Source: Persicaria tinctoria (lineage: Eukaryota; Streptophyta; Magnoliopsida; Caryophyllales; Polygonaceae). Taken from it: a DNA stretch of 64,000 nt. The position numbers and the translations under genes are program-made. The DNA is taken from positions 34,959,001-35,023,000 of the forward strand of contig JBANSL010000001.1 in assembly GCA_037127255.1 (NCBI GenBank). Reading direction: 5' to 3'. The notes under the pieces are model-generated. The model saw only the letters and a list, made by a program, of their open reading frames with translations, ran no database searches and was not told the DNA's origin. Below, piece after piece: positions 56,015 through 64,000 of the stretch (position 1 is the first letter of the stretch; every line of letters begins with the position of its first letter).

Positions 56015-56103
<89 letters not shown>

Positions 56104-56159
56104 TATATATGTTTATCAATGAATGGAAACCCTCAAGGGGACTTTACATCAATCTTGCA
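55948..56159 (+). repeat. Copia-4 5' LTR (start uncertain)
   Basis: Ends CTTGCA before the primer site. Contains the AC/AT microsatellite. The start at TGATAGATTACATAGG is a guess. Confidence 0.4.
56014..56101. repeat. (AC)n(AT)n microsatellite
   Basis: About 10 AC units followed by ~33 AT units. Confidence 0.95.
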
Positions 56160-56167
56160 ATCTTATA

Positions 56168-56179
56168 TGGTATCACATC
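56168..56179 (+). other. Copia-4 primer binding site
   Basis: TGGTATCACATC, 10 of 12 to the tRNA-iMet site. Confidence 0.7.
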
Positions 56180-56635
56180 CTTTTCTTCTTCACGGAACCC
56201 TAATTTGATCCTCCCGCCCCACCCCTACTCCACTTGCTCGACCTCAACCTACTTTCCATACCCAGCCGCCATAGCCCTCTCCCTCTCTCTCTCTCGCAGC
56301 GAGCACACAACCCGGATCCAGCCACCTTCACCACCGTCGGCCTTCCCCCACACTAGAACCGCCTGCCGTCTACGTGCCCAGACCAACGATCCCAACAACA
56401 CCAACCCTCCTCGCGGCTTCTCCTTCCTCTCGCAGCAACCACACAACCCGGATCCGGCCACTTTCATCACCATCGGCCTTCCCCCACACTAGAACCGCCG
56501 TCTGCGTGCCCAGATCCGGGCCACAACAGCCAGCCGCCACCAACAGTACCCTCCCCTTGTTCTTCTTTACAAAAAAAAAAACCGATTACCCCCCCCCCCC
56601 CCAAATTTCTATATTTTAGGTTTTCAATCCGACAC
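56180..56635 (+). other. Copia-4 leader, gag lost
   Basis: Pro/Ser-rich C-rich sequence, with an internal repeat around AACCCGGATCC and ACTAGAACCGCC (56310-56370 versus 56450-56510). No gag domain recognised. Confidence 0.5.
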
Positions 56636-57799
56636 TTGTTTCCCTTTTACAAAAAAAAAATCCACCGATACTCTGGATATCCTACCCCTCGTCATGCCGG
56701 TCCACAGGCTTCTCTGACATCGCTTGGTCCAGGCTATGTTCCGCCAGCTCTGCATCACGCCTTCTCCTTTACGCAACCGAAATCCCCCGACTCTTCTTGG
56801 TACATGGACACTGGTGCCACTTCCCACATGACGAACTCCTCAGGTAACCTCTCATCTATTTCTTTTAAGGGTCCTGTACACTCTATTATCGTCGGAAATG
56901 GTGACCGTCTTGCTACTTCGGGCATTGGCCACGCCAAATTACAGACCCCAACCCACCCACTACACCTCAACGATATCCTCATTGCCCCAAAGATTGTCAA
57001 AAACCTTATCTCTGTCCGTCAGTTCACTACTAACAACAACGTTTCCCTTACGTTTGATCCCTATGGTTTCTCTATGAACGATCTTACTACGGAGGTTACT
57101 CGCATGAGATGTAACATCACCGGGGAGCTCTACCTTGTCACACCACCTCCTGCGTCCAGTGAGTCGTGCCTAGTCGCCCTCTCGGCATCGTCGTCCAACC
57201 TATGGCATGCACGCTTGGGCCATCCCAGCGCTGCTGTTCTAGATATCCTCCGTTCCCAGAGTCTTGTAACCTGTACTAAAGAACGACGCTCTGGTTTATG
57301 CTCTTCCTACCAACTAGGCAAACAGGCCAGACTGCCATTCCAACGGTCTTTGACCTCTACCCTTGCTCCCTTTGATATCATTCACAACGACATTTGGACC
57401 TCTCCCCTGCCTAGCAAGGAGGGTCACAAGTACTACCTCTTGTTTCTTGATTATTACACTCATTACTTATGGAGTTATGGGTCTTCCCGTTGCATTTCAA
57501 ATCCCAAGTGTTTCCTGTCTTTGCCAGATTCCATGTCTACATCAAAACACAGTTTCACATATCCATCAAATGTTTCCAATGTGACAATGGCCGTGAATTT
57601 GACAACAAAGACTTTCACTCTTTCTTTGCCGCAAACGGGATCTCCTATCGCTTGTCTTACCCCTATACTTCTCAGCAGAATGGCAAGACAGAATGAATTA
57701 TCAGAACCATTACCAACAGGATGCGCTCTCTCCTCTTCCACGCATCTATTCCCCTTCCCTATTGGCCTCACGCCTTATCCACCACATGTTATCTCCTAA
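56636..57799 (+). pseudogene. Copia-4 protease, GAG-pre-integrase and integrase core
   Basis: Retropepsin site SSWYMDTGATSHMT (Asp near 56807). GAG-pre-integrase LWHARLGHPSAAVLDIL. The zinc-site Cys pair reads CSSYQLGK, so the second Cys is Tyr. Integrase first Asp in DIIHNDIWTSPL. The frame shifts by one near 57470, after which CDNGREFDNKDFHSFF (second catalytic block) and SYPYTSQQNGKTE are read in frame 57469-57696, ending at TGA 57694-57696. The frame 2 tail after 57480 is not real. Confidence 0.83.
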
Positions 57800-58513
57800 A
57801 CATTCTCCCTTCCACTACCCTACATCATCGCTCGCCAGCTCAGGCACTTTATTACGCCGAGCCTAGGTATGATCACCTTCGCACCTTCGGGTGTTTGTGT
57901 TTCCCAAACCAGTCCTCCACAGCCCCGCACAAGCTTCACCCGCGCTCCACTCCATGTGTCTTCCTAGGCTATCCGTCTGATCATCGCGGTTATCTTTGCC
58001 TCGATGTCAAGTCCCATAAGCTTATTGTGTCACGTCATGTCACGTTTGACGTGTCTCGTTTTTCCTTTTCTCCTCCTCCTCTCCCCTCTTCCCCACCTCC
58101 TGTGTCTCACTTAGAGTCAGAGTCATCATTCCCTCACTTTCTGTTTCCCCAGAGCTCTCCCGGTGCTCCTGCCTCTCCCCCTCCCCCACCACTACCACTC
58201 CCTACCACCAGAACATACACCCGCAGCGTCTCCGGTGTCTTCCGACCCCGTCAGATCATCTCCATGACCACCGAACACCGCCTCGCCATCCAAACCCATG
58301 ACTTCGCAACACCTAACACTCGCCTAGAAGCCATGCCGCGTCCGCAGCACAATGTTGCGGCCACAGCTAATCACACCCCCACCCCCATCCCTCGCCTCAC
58401 CTACTGGCGGCGGACGCAGCAACACATGTTGCGCCCGCCGCTTCCCCCACCGCCTTTACCTCCCACGCTCGCAGCATTGCAGCGCCCGCCGCTTGATGTC
58501 TCTAAAGTATCCA
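57697..58513 (+). pseudogene. Copia-4 integrase C-terminus and linker
   Basis: Same frame as the preceding integrase core after the stop: RMRSLLFHASIPLPYWPHAL, then TFGCLCFPN, then PCVFLGYPSDHRGYLCLDV and SRHVTFDVSRFSF, the conserved copia integrase tail. After this comes a Pro-rich linker. It is interrupted at 58513 by G2. Confidence 0.83.
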
Positions 58514-58702
58514 TGTTATAATGCAAAGTTTAGTTCCATATTCTATACATTTTGCATATTTTGGGTTGGGAATATGTCGAATCTATGTAGTATATGCTTA
58601 TTTGCCAGAAATGGAGATCTACATAAGTTTCTGTTTAATATTGTAGAATATGAAGCCATTTCGGGAGAAAACCAAGAAGCGAAGACGGGAGCTCAAAGCT
58701 AC

Positions 58703-59199
58703 TCGACATCGACAAGTTTTGGTCGATATCGACAAAAAATGGCCGGGCACAGCACTGATCGAGGAGCACCATGTCGAGAAGCGGAGAGACGAGCCAACCC
58801 GACTCCAGCCCACTCCTCGATATCGAGTTAGTTACTCGATATCGACAAAGCCCTGAAGATCATGCCCGGAGTCGAGGAGAGCCTGATCGAGGATGCCGTG
58901 GAGAGCCACTTGACTTGACTAGACAGGTCGGACACCACTCCTTGATATCGACGAACTTCTTCGATATCGACAAACCCGAGTCACCTGTCCGAGCAATATC
59001 GAAGGAAGCTGCTCGACCAAGCCAAGCCACACAAGTCGACGGAGCCACCTTACTCGATATCGAGGAAACTCCTCGATATCGAGGACCCCAGAAGCCAGCA
59101 TCCGAGCCCTGTCGAGGACCTGCTGCCCGACCATGCCGCTGAAGTGAAGTCGATGACCAACTCTACTCGATATCGAGGAAACTCTTCGATATCGAGGAG
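58703..59199. repeat. TCGA-decamer cluster, G2 U3
   Basis: TCGATATCGA pairs at 59054/59073 and 59167/59186 (19 bp), and near 58819/58838 and 58952/58971 (19 bp, the first reading TTGATATCGA). TCGACATCGA near 58703 pairs with 58723. Central bases are AT rather than CT/GA as in G1. Confidence 0.86.
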
Positions 59200-59449
59200 A
59201 TCTGTCCGTAAGCCGCGTACGCGGTTTGAGCTGTCCTACTCGGATTATCCACATGAAGAGATCTGCCGAGTCTATCCGAGATCTATCAACATCTATCCAA
59301 TGAAGAGAAGAATTATCCACATGAAGATACTTTAGGCTTTTAGACATAATTTCCTTTTTAGATTTATTTATGTTATTCCATTTATTTATCTTTAAAGCTT
59401 TTAGATATAGATAGAGATTTCTATCCTTGAATAACGAGGATTAGAAGCC

Positions 59450-59457
59450 TATAAATA
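59450..59457 (+). promoter_or_regulatory. TATA box of G2 LTR
   Basis: TATAAATA in CCTATAAATAAAGCCC. Confidence 0.68.
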
Positions 59458-59671
59458 AAGCCCATGGGGCTGATTTCTATTCATTCAATTCACAAGCTAG
59501 AGAAGTAGTTCCACAGAGACGTTTAGGAGTTCAAAGGTTTTAGGGTTTTGGCGTTCAACGAGAGTTGGAGTGCTGGGATTGTAAAGGCTTTGAATTTAGT
59601 TTAATGCAAGTTTCTTTTCATACATCCATGTCTGAGGTTGCGATGAAGCGTGAGTAATCCACCCACTTCTA

Positions 59672-59687
59672 GGGTTGGGGCGAGCCC
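59672..59687 (+). other. Conserved leader hairpin, G2
   Basis: GGGTT-GGGGCG-AGCCC; the counterpart of 1401-1416 with one wobble pair. Confidence 0.33.
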
Positions 59688-60040
59688 AACGATAGCCCTG
59701 CATGTTTGAGGTAAAGATCCGACTTTTATCATGTTTTAAGCATCTGCTACTTGTTATATGTTTATTTCCCATCTAATGGAGGTCCATGCAAACAACTTGG
59801 ATTGTAAACATAAAATCAGTAGAGACAATTAGGGTTTCTTGAAAGAGTTGTCTAATTGTTGGAAAAGGCGAAAGCTTAGTCCTTTGATGCGATTTACATG
59901 ATTATCTGTTTATTTCTGCCTTATGCATGCTTGGTTATTGTTGTTGCGAACCCCAGTCTTGGAAGTCTTTTACATACAGTTTATTTCGAAATCCACCATG
60001 TCTGGTTCTTTACTTTTGTTTCATTTTCACTTTCTGTCTT

Positions 60041-60190
60041 CCTCGATATCGACTAGCACTTGTCGATATCGAGTTACTGATTCTCGATCCAGATCGTCGT
60101 AGCTTCTCCTGTGCAGGTGATTGACAAGCCATCCTCGACATCGACGAGATTACTCGATATCGAGTAGACTGTCCTCGATATCGACCAACC
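60041..60190. repeat. TCGA-decamer cluster, G2 U5
   Basis: TCGATATCGA near 60043 and 60063 (20 bp), then TCGACATCGA, TCGATATCGA, TCGATATCGA from about 60136 to 60185 at 19 and 21 bp. Confidence 0.84.
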
Positions 60191-60451
60191 ACCTGTATCT
60201 GCTGCTGCATTGCTCGACTTGTCCGATCTTCTGTCGACTAACCCTAGTCGAGATCGAGCACTGTGGTCAACTTCTGCCATGAGATTTCTGCGCTGCCTAA
60301 GATCCGCTGACACGCTTCCTCGTGGATCGATCCTTACTTCCCACTACTGCATCAAGAGGAAGTCTTGTAATCATTTGCAAGGGACGGAATCTGGTTTGCT
60401 GTACTTTATTTATGTTTCAATTTGCATTCTCGATTTCCTCCTACAACAAAT

Positions 60452-60469
60452 TGGCGCCGTTGCCGGGGA
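60452..60469 (+). other. G2 primer binding site (tRNA-Asp)
   Basis: TGGCGCCGTTGCCGGGGA, fully complementary to the 3' end of plant tRNA-Asp including CCA. Confidence 0.95.
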
Positions 60470-60531
60470 AGCTATCATTCGTGCCTTAGGTAGTTAAATC
60501 TCACGTCTACTTTAAGTTACCTTACAGGTGT

Positions 60532-61787
60532 ATGCGCCGTTCTGGTCAACTACTTGAGTTTGACGGCTTAGACGAACCGGAACGCCTTCTACACATCAGA
60601 GCTAAACTACAAAGAGCCATGGCGGCCGCAGAGACACAAGAACAGCTTATTGAGAGGCTTACAAGGGAACTAGCCGCAAGGGATGTTACTATCGCCGCTG
60701 AGAGAGCAGGAAGGGAACAGGAAGTTAAGCGTGCGAGGCAAGCAGAAGCTGAGCTTGCCCAATACCCAACAACTGCAGAGGATTATATGCACCCGACTCT
60801 CGTCGTGCCTAAATCGGCTATTCTAATCCCTAAAAACTCTTTTGAAATTCGCACTCAATTCCTTATAGAGCTTAAAAATAATGCTTTCTATGGCAAATTT
60901 AATGAGTGTCCTCTTGAACAGATTACCAACTTTTCTGACATGTGTCGTACTCTTGCTGAAGGTACAAATCTGGAATATGTCAAGATGAAGGCCTTTCGCT
61001 GGTCTCTCGCTGGACCTGCACTGAAGTGGCTTGAAGGGCTGAAACCAAGATCCCTCACAACATGGGCCCGAGTAGAACAAGAGTTTCTAAACAAATTCTT
61101 CCCTCATGCCAAGACAGTACTCCTCCGCCAAAAGATCACAGCTTTCAAACAGAAATCTGGGGAGCCGCTGGCAAAAGCATGGGAACGATACAAAGAGCTG
61201 CTGCGATCTTGCCCTACTCATGGACAACCATCCTACGTCATTCAAGAGATCTTCTTCAATTCTCTTGACCAAGTCATTAAGGACATGATCAACCAGTATA
61301 CTCGCTATGAGTATCTGACGATGCCACCAATTGACGCTTGGGTGTGCTCGACAAGCTCATCAATTATGATAACAAATATGGGTCTACTGCAAACTATGAG
61401 GAGAACTCCTATGCCAGGCCAACACCATCTATGCCCCTCTATGAGCCTGCCAAGGAGATTGAGCCAGATGTCAGGGAGCAGTTCTACAGAGACCAGAATC
61501 GCATGCTCCTCAAGCAAGTTAAGTATCTCTCTGTCACCCAGCCTTGCACCGAATGCGGATCACAGCGGCACACCACTACTGAGTGCCCACACACTGAGCA
61601 AGTCAGGATGGCAAAGACACACGAAGAGGTAGCTTACGCAGGGGGTCCCAATCGCTATATGGGGGATCAAAGGTTCTATCAACCACAAAGGAACCAAGGT
61701 CCTCCTAGGAACCCCCCCGCCATACAGAGCTCCAGGATATCCAGAAAGGGATCAAAGGAAGGACGATCTACAGCTTATCCTCGATGA
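60532..61787 (+). pseudogene. gag: G2 gag
   Basis: Starts MRRSGQLLEFDGLDEP with a coiled-coil-like N-terminus, then the gag domain (FRWSLAGPALKWLEGL, FLNKFFPHAKTVLLRQKI, AWERYKELLRSCPTHG). There is no stop where G1 has TAG. A one-base loss near 61343 moves the frame; the zinc knuckle CTECGSQRHTTTEC (61545-61586) is in the new frame. A seventh C in a C-run near 61712 shifts it again. The C-terminal helical region continues at 61750-61920 and meets TAG 61924-61926 and TGA 61933-61935. Confidence 0.86.
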
Positions 61788-62095
61788 GATGAGGAAAAAT
61801 CAAGTGCAAAATCAGCAGTCTACAAGCGCCATCAATAATCAGCTCCGGAATTTCAACACAAGATTTGGAGAACTAGATCTCTGGAAGAGGAACATAGAGA
61901 CACAGATGGGACAATTCGATGCATAGATCCCATGACCCTCCGGACAACTCCCTGGACAAACAGAACCAAATCCTAAGGGGAAGACCGGACACGTTGCAGC
62001 TATCAAACTCATAAGTGCGCATCAATTACACGAGCCAGAGGTCGGAAAGCATAAGGACAAAGTAGAGCAGCAACTCGACAACAAGCAGCAGCTAG

Positions 62096-62237
62096 TCGAT
62101 ATCGAGGAGCCCTTGGTCGATATCGACGAAACCCTCCTCGACACAGACCAGAAGCCAAGCTCGGACTCCAATGCCCAACCAGCCAACTCGAGATCGACAA
62201 TCTTGCTCGATATCGAGGAAGCTCAAGTCGATATCGA
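62096..62237. repeat. TCGA-decamer cluster, G2 gag-protease linker
   Basis: TCGATATCGA at 62096, 62117, 62207 and 62228, and TCGAGATCGA at 62188: spacings 21, then 19 and 21 bp. Encodes VDIE, VDID, SRST and LDIE. Confidence 0.88.
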
Positions 62238-63002
62238 CAAAAACCTGGTCAATGTCGACGACTCTGCAACACCTCCGATGTCTGATCTGGCTCCGAAGCA
62301 GAAGAAGCCATTGCCTTTCCCTTCCAAAGCCCTGAAAGATCCCACTGCAGGTAGCTTTAACCGTTTTGTTAATATGCTGCAAGAACTGAATGTCTCCATT
62401 CCTTTTTACAGAAGTCCTGCAAGAGATGCCTGGATATGTCAAATTTTTGAAGAAAATCATGAGCAAGAAGCGATCCATCTCAGAGATCGCCGGCGAATGT
62501 AAAGTACTCCACTTCCTTGAAAAGAGACCTGACCCTGGTAAGTTTTCTGTTACTGTGGGATTTGGACAATATAAATATGAGTCCTTGTGCTATTTAGGAG
62601 CCAGTGTGAGCATCATGCCCTTATCAATCTGGCTGAAGGTAAAGATAAGATGCATAGAGCATGTGGATGCTAAGCTATACATGGCAAACAATACAGTGGT
62701 CAACCCTACAGGTATAGTTGACAATGTCCCCGTCCAGGTATGTAAATTCTTTGTTCCAGCAGATTTCCTTATTATAGACTGTGCTGAAGATCCTACTAGC
62801 CCTATTATTCTTGGTAGACCATTCTTAACTACTGTAGATGCCAAGATCAGTGCCAAAAATCGATCACTCACCTTTACCATAGGTGATGAGGTCTTAGATT
62901 TCTCTTTTGGCCCTGCAAAAGAGGAAATTTCATGGCTGGAGGTGAAGAGCATCAGAAACCATGGGATCAAGCAAACAACGGAGGAAGACACTGGAACTTT
63001 AC

Positions 63003-63158
63003 TCGATATCAACAAGCCTAACTCGATATCGACTAAGCCTGCCCTCGATATCGACCACCCTTCATCGACATCGACTTCCTCTGCTGAGCACCAGACTTGC
63101 CAGGAGCCTAAGTATGGAGTCCTTGTACTCGATATCGACCAGTCCTGCCCGATATCGA
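63003..63158. repeat. TCGA-decamer ladder, G2 post-protease linker
   Basis: Starts at 63003 (TCGATATCAA), 63023, 63045, 63065 (TCGACATCGA), then 63129 and 63149 (CCGATATCGA): steps 20, 22, 20 and 20 bp. Confidence 0.88.
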
Positions 63159-63448
63159 CTAACCCCACGCCCGAAGATTTCTGTTTTGGGTCCGAAAAGG
63201 TAAGTTCAGGTATGAATCCTACTCCTCCTCAGTCCATTAAGAAATTTATCAATAATTTAAGGGGAGGTAAGGCCCGGTGGCGAGAGAATCTGCGGAAATT
63301 GAGAGCTGGGAAGAAAAAGAAGAAAGAAAAGGAGGATTATGCAAGCAACCACTTGTCAGCTGAGCTTGCATACTACAATCAGGACCTAGATGATCCAGGA
63401 GAAGGGCCAAGCACGAGCGGGCCTCACATAAATGATCCTTCAGTATAA

Positions 63449-64000
63449 AAGAAGAAGACGACCTAGCGACTCTAAAATCTAGAGCATGTACATAAGACTT
63501 TATGAATTTTGGGACTTTGGAACTTTTGATTTTGGTTTTGTTTTGTTTTTTTTGGTTTTTGTTTTTAGTTTAGAATACTTCATGTGGAAAGTCTTGTTTT
63601 TGTGTACAGTCTAACACTTTCAGGTCGGCAAGCATAGAAGGATCGCAAAAGGTGGAAAGAAGAAGTCCCTGAAAAACAGTCAGAATCGACGAAGGCCAAG
63701 TCGACAACGACCAAGAGGAGCAGCCCAGAAGTTCCTCAATATCGAGAAGGCCAACTCGATATCGACAAAGCCAGACAAAACTCCTCGACTTCAGAATCCA
63801 CTAGACGCAGACAAGTTACTCGATATCGAGTAATTTGTACTCGATATCGACAAGACCACTTACTCGATATGCCCTGTTTTGCCTTCCTCGATGTGTTATT
63901 CGGTGAGTTCCTTTCTTTACACTTGTTTTTATTTGATTTTATACAGTGGGGACACTGTATATTTTAAGTATGGGGTGGGGGAATGGTTCATTATCATTAT
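63449..64000 (+). other. G2 3' untranslated region
   Basis: No gene. Contains CTAGAGCATGTACATA shared with G1, a T-rich stretch, a decamer cluster, and AAGTATGGGGTGGGGGAATG near 63966. Confidence 0.7.
63736..63873. repeat. TCGA-decamer cluster, G2 3' untranslated region
   Basis: TCAATATCGA 63736 and TCGATATCGA 63756 (20 bp); TCGATATCGA 63820 and 63841 (21 bp), then a decayed TCGATATGCC at 63864 (23 bp). The G1 counterpart of this region (5885-5990) lacks the cluster. Confidence 0.85.

Larger units (their letters stand above)
55948..58513 (+). mobile_element. Copia-4: copia element with protease-integrase, cut by G2
   Basis: Primer site at 56168, protease and integrase in order, then the variable linker, ending at 58513 where G2 begins. 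The gag domain is missing between 56180 and 56640. The remainder may continue after G2 beyond the window. Confidence 0.78.
58514..60448 (+). repeat. G2 5' LTR
   Basis: 1935 bp, begins TGTTATAATGC and ends CTACAACA. It shares with G1 the TATA box, the CCACCCACTTCT leader block and the CGCTGACACGCTTCCTCGTG block near U5 (60305). Most of the rest has diverged. Confidence 0.88.
61936..63448 (+). pseudogene. G2 linker, aspartic protease and Lys-rich C-terminus
   Basis: The linker (61936-62400) shares PSGQLPGQTEPNPKGKTGHV with G1. A one-base insertion in the T-run near 62403 shifts into the protease frame 62390-63448. The active site reads CYLGASVSIMP: Tyr (62591-62593) replaces the catalytic Asp seen in G1. 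The second half, IILGRPFLTTVDAKI, is intact. The post-protease linker has TCGATATCGA copies; the C-terminus ends with a basic stretch (RENLRKLRAGKKKKKEKEDY), unlike G1. Inactive as a protease by the active-site change alone. Confidence 0.83.
58514..64000 (+). mobile_element. G2: second Athila-like TR-GAG element, open at the window end
   Basis: 5' LTR 58514-60448, perfect tRNA-Asp primer site, gag-protease frame ending at 63448, no polymerase, and the start of the 3' untranslated region with a purine-rich tract near 63966. Clearly related to G1 but a different subfamily (TCGATATCGA decamers, different C-terminus). Confidence 0.9.

Noticed and set aside
1..64000. Bacterial-type operons, defence islands or plasmid features
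   Set aside because: Introns, plant transposon families and base composition all point to a plant nuclear genome.

Overview
The window is nuclear DNA of a flowering plant, probably a eudicot, and consists almost entirely of transposable elements nested in one another. The evidence is plant-type Ty1/copia and Athila-like Ty3/gypsy LTR retrotransposons, CACTA elements, hAT-type and Stowaway MITEs, an RTE-type LINE, and intron-containing fragments of plant housekeeping genes. I see no intact host gene, no rRNA gene, no CRISPR and no functional tRNA. The species cannot be named from sequence alone.

Left third (1-24263). Copia-1 lies on the minus strand from its 5' LTR at 19159-19333 to beyond the left edge. 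Its reverse transcriptase is split by Athila-like element G1 (317-16237), with the target duplication GTTAT on both sides. G1 has ~2.1-kb LTRs, a tRNA-Asp primer binding site and a gag-protease reading frame, but no reverse transcriptase, RNase H or integrase core, so it is a non-autonomous TR-GAG type element. CACTA-1 (6558-12464) sits inside G1 and carries two exons of a captured CCT8 chaperonin gene. A 5'-truncated RTE LINE sits inside G1's 3' LTR. Copia-2 (19752-24263) is a short, decayed but bounded copia element with an AAGTA duplication.

Middle (24264-47760). CACTA-2 (25970-35048, TTA duplication) carries gene fragments, including one clean VPS18 exon, and was itself hit by two hAT-type MITEs and a small LTR element (LARD-1, with a 16-copy minisatellite). 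Beyond it lie AT-rich DNA, a low-complexity array, a 212-bp satellite-like array, a GC-rich unclassified block, a long-TIR Mutator-like MITE, a ~160-bp tandem array and a degenerate tRNA-like sequence.

Right third (47761-64000). A Stowaway MITE, a two-exon fragment of a NIPA-type magnesium transporter gene (broken by a stop), a 2.6-kb hAT-type element with an internal ~300-bp tandem array, a copia gag fragment (Copia-3) split by a hAT-type MITE, and Copia-4 (protease-integrase), which is cut at 58513 by a second Athila-like element, G2 (58514 to beyond the window).

The most unusual signal is shared by G1 and G2. A decamer of form TCGA-NN-TCGA (mostly TCGATCTCGA/TCGAGATCGA in G1, TCGATATCGA in G2) occurs in clusters in the LTR U3, the LTR U5, the gag-protease linker, the post-protease linker and the 3' untranslated region. 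Neighbouring copies are usually 19-22 bp apart centre to centre, close to two DNA helical turns, and within the coding region they fall in all three reading phases. The signal therefore looks like selection on the nucleic acid rather than on the protein.
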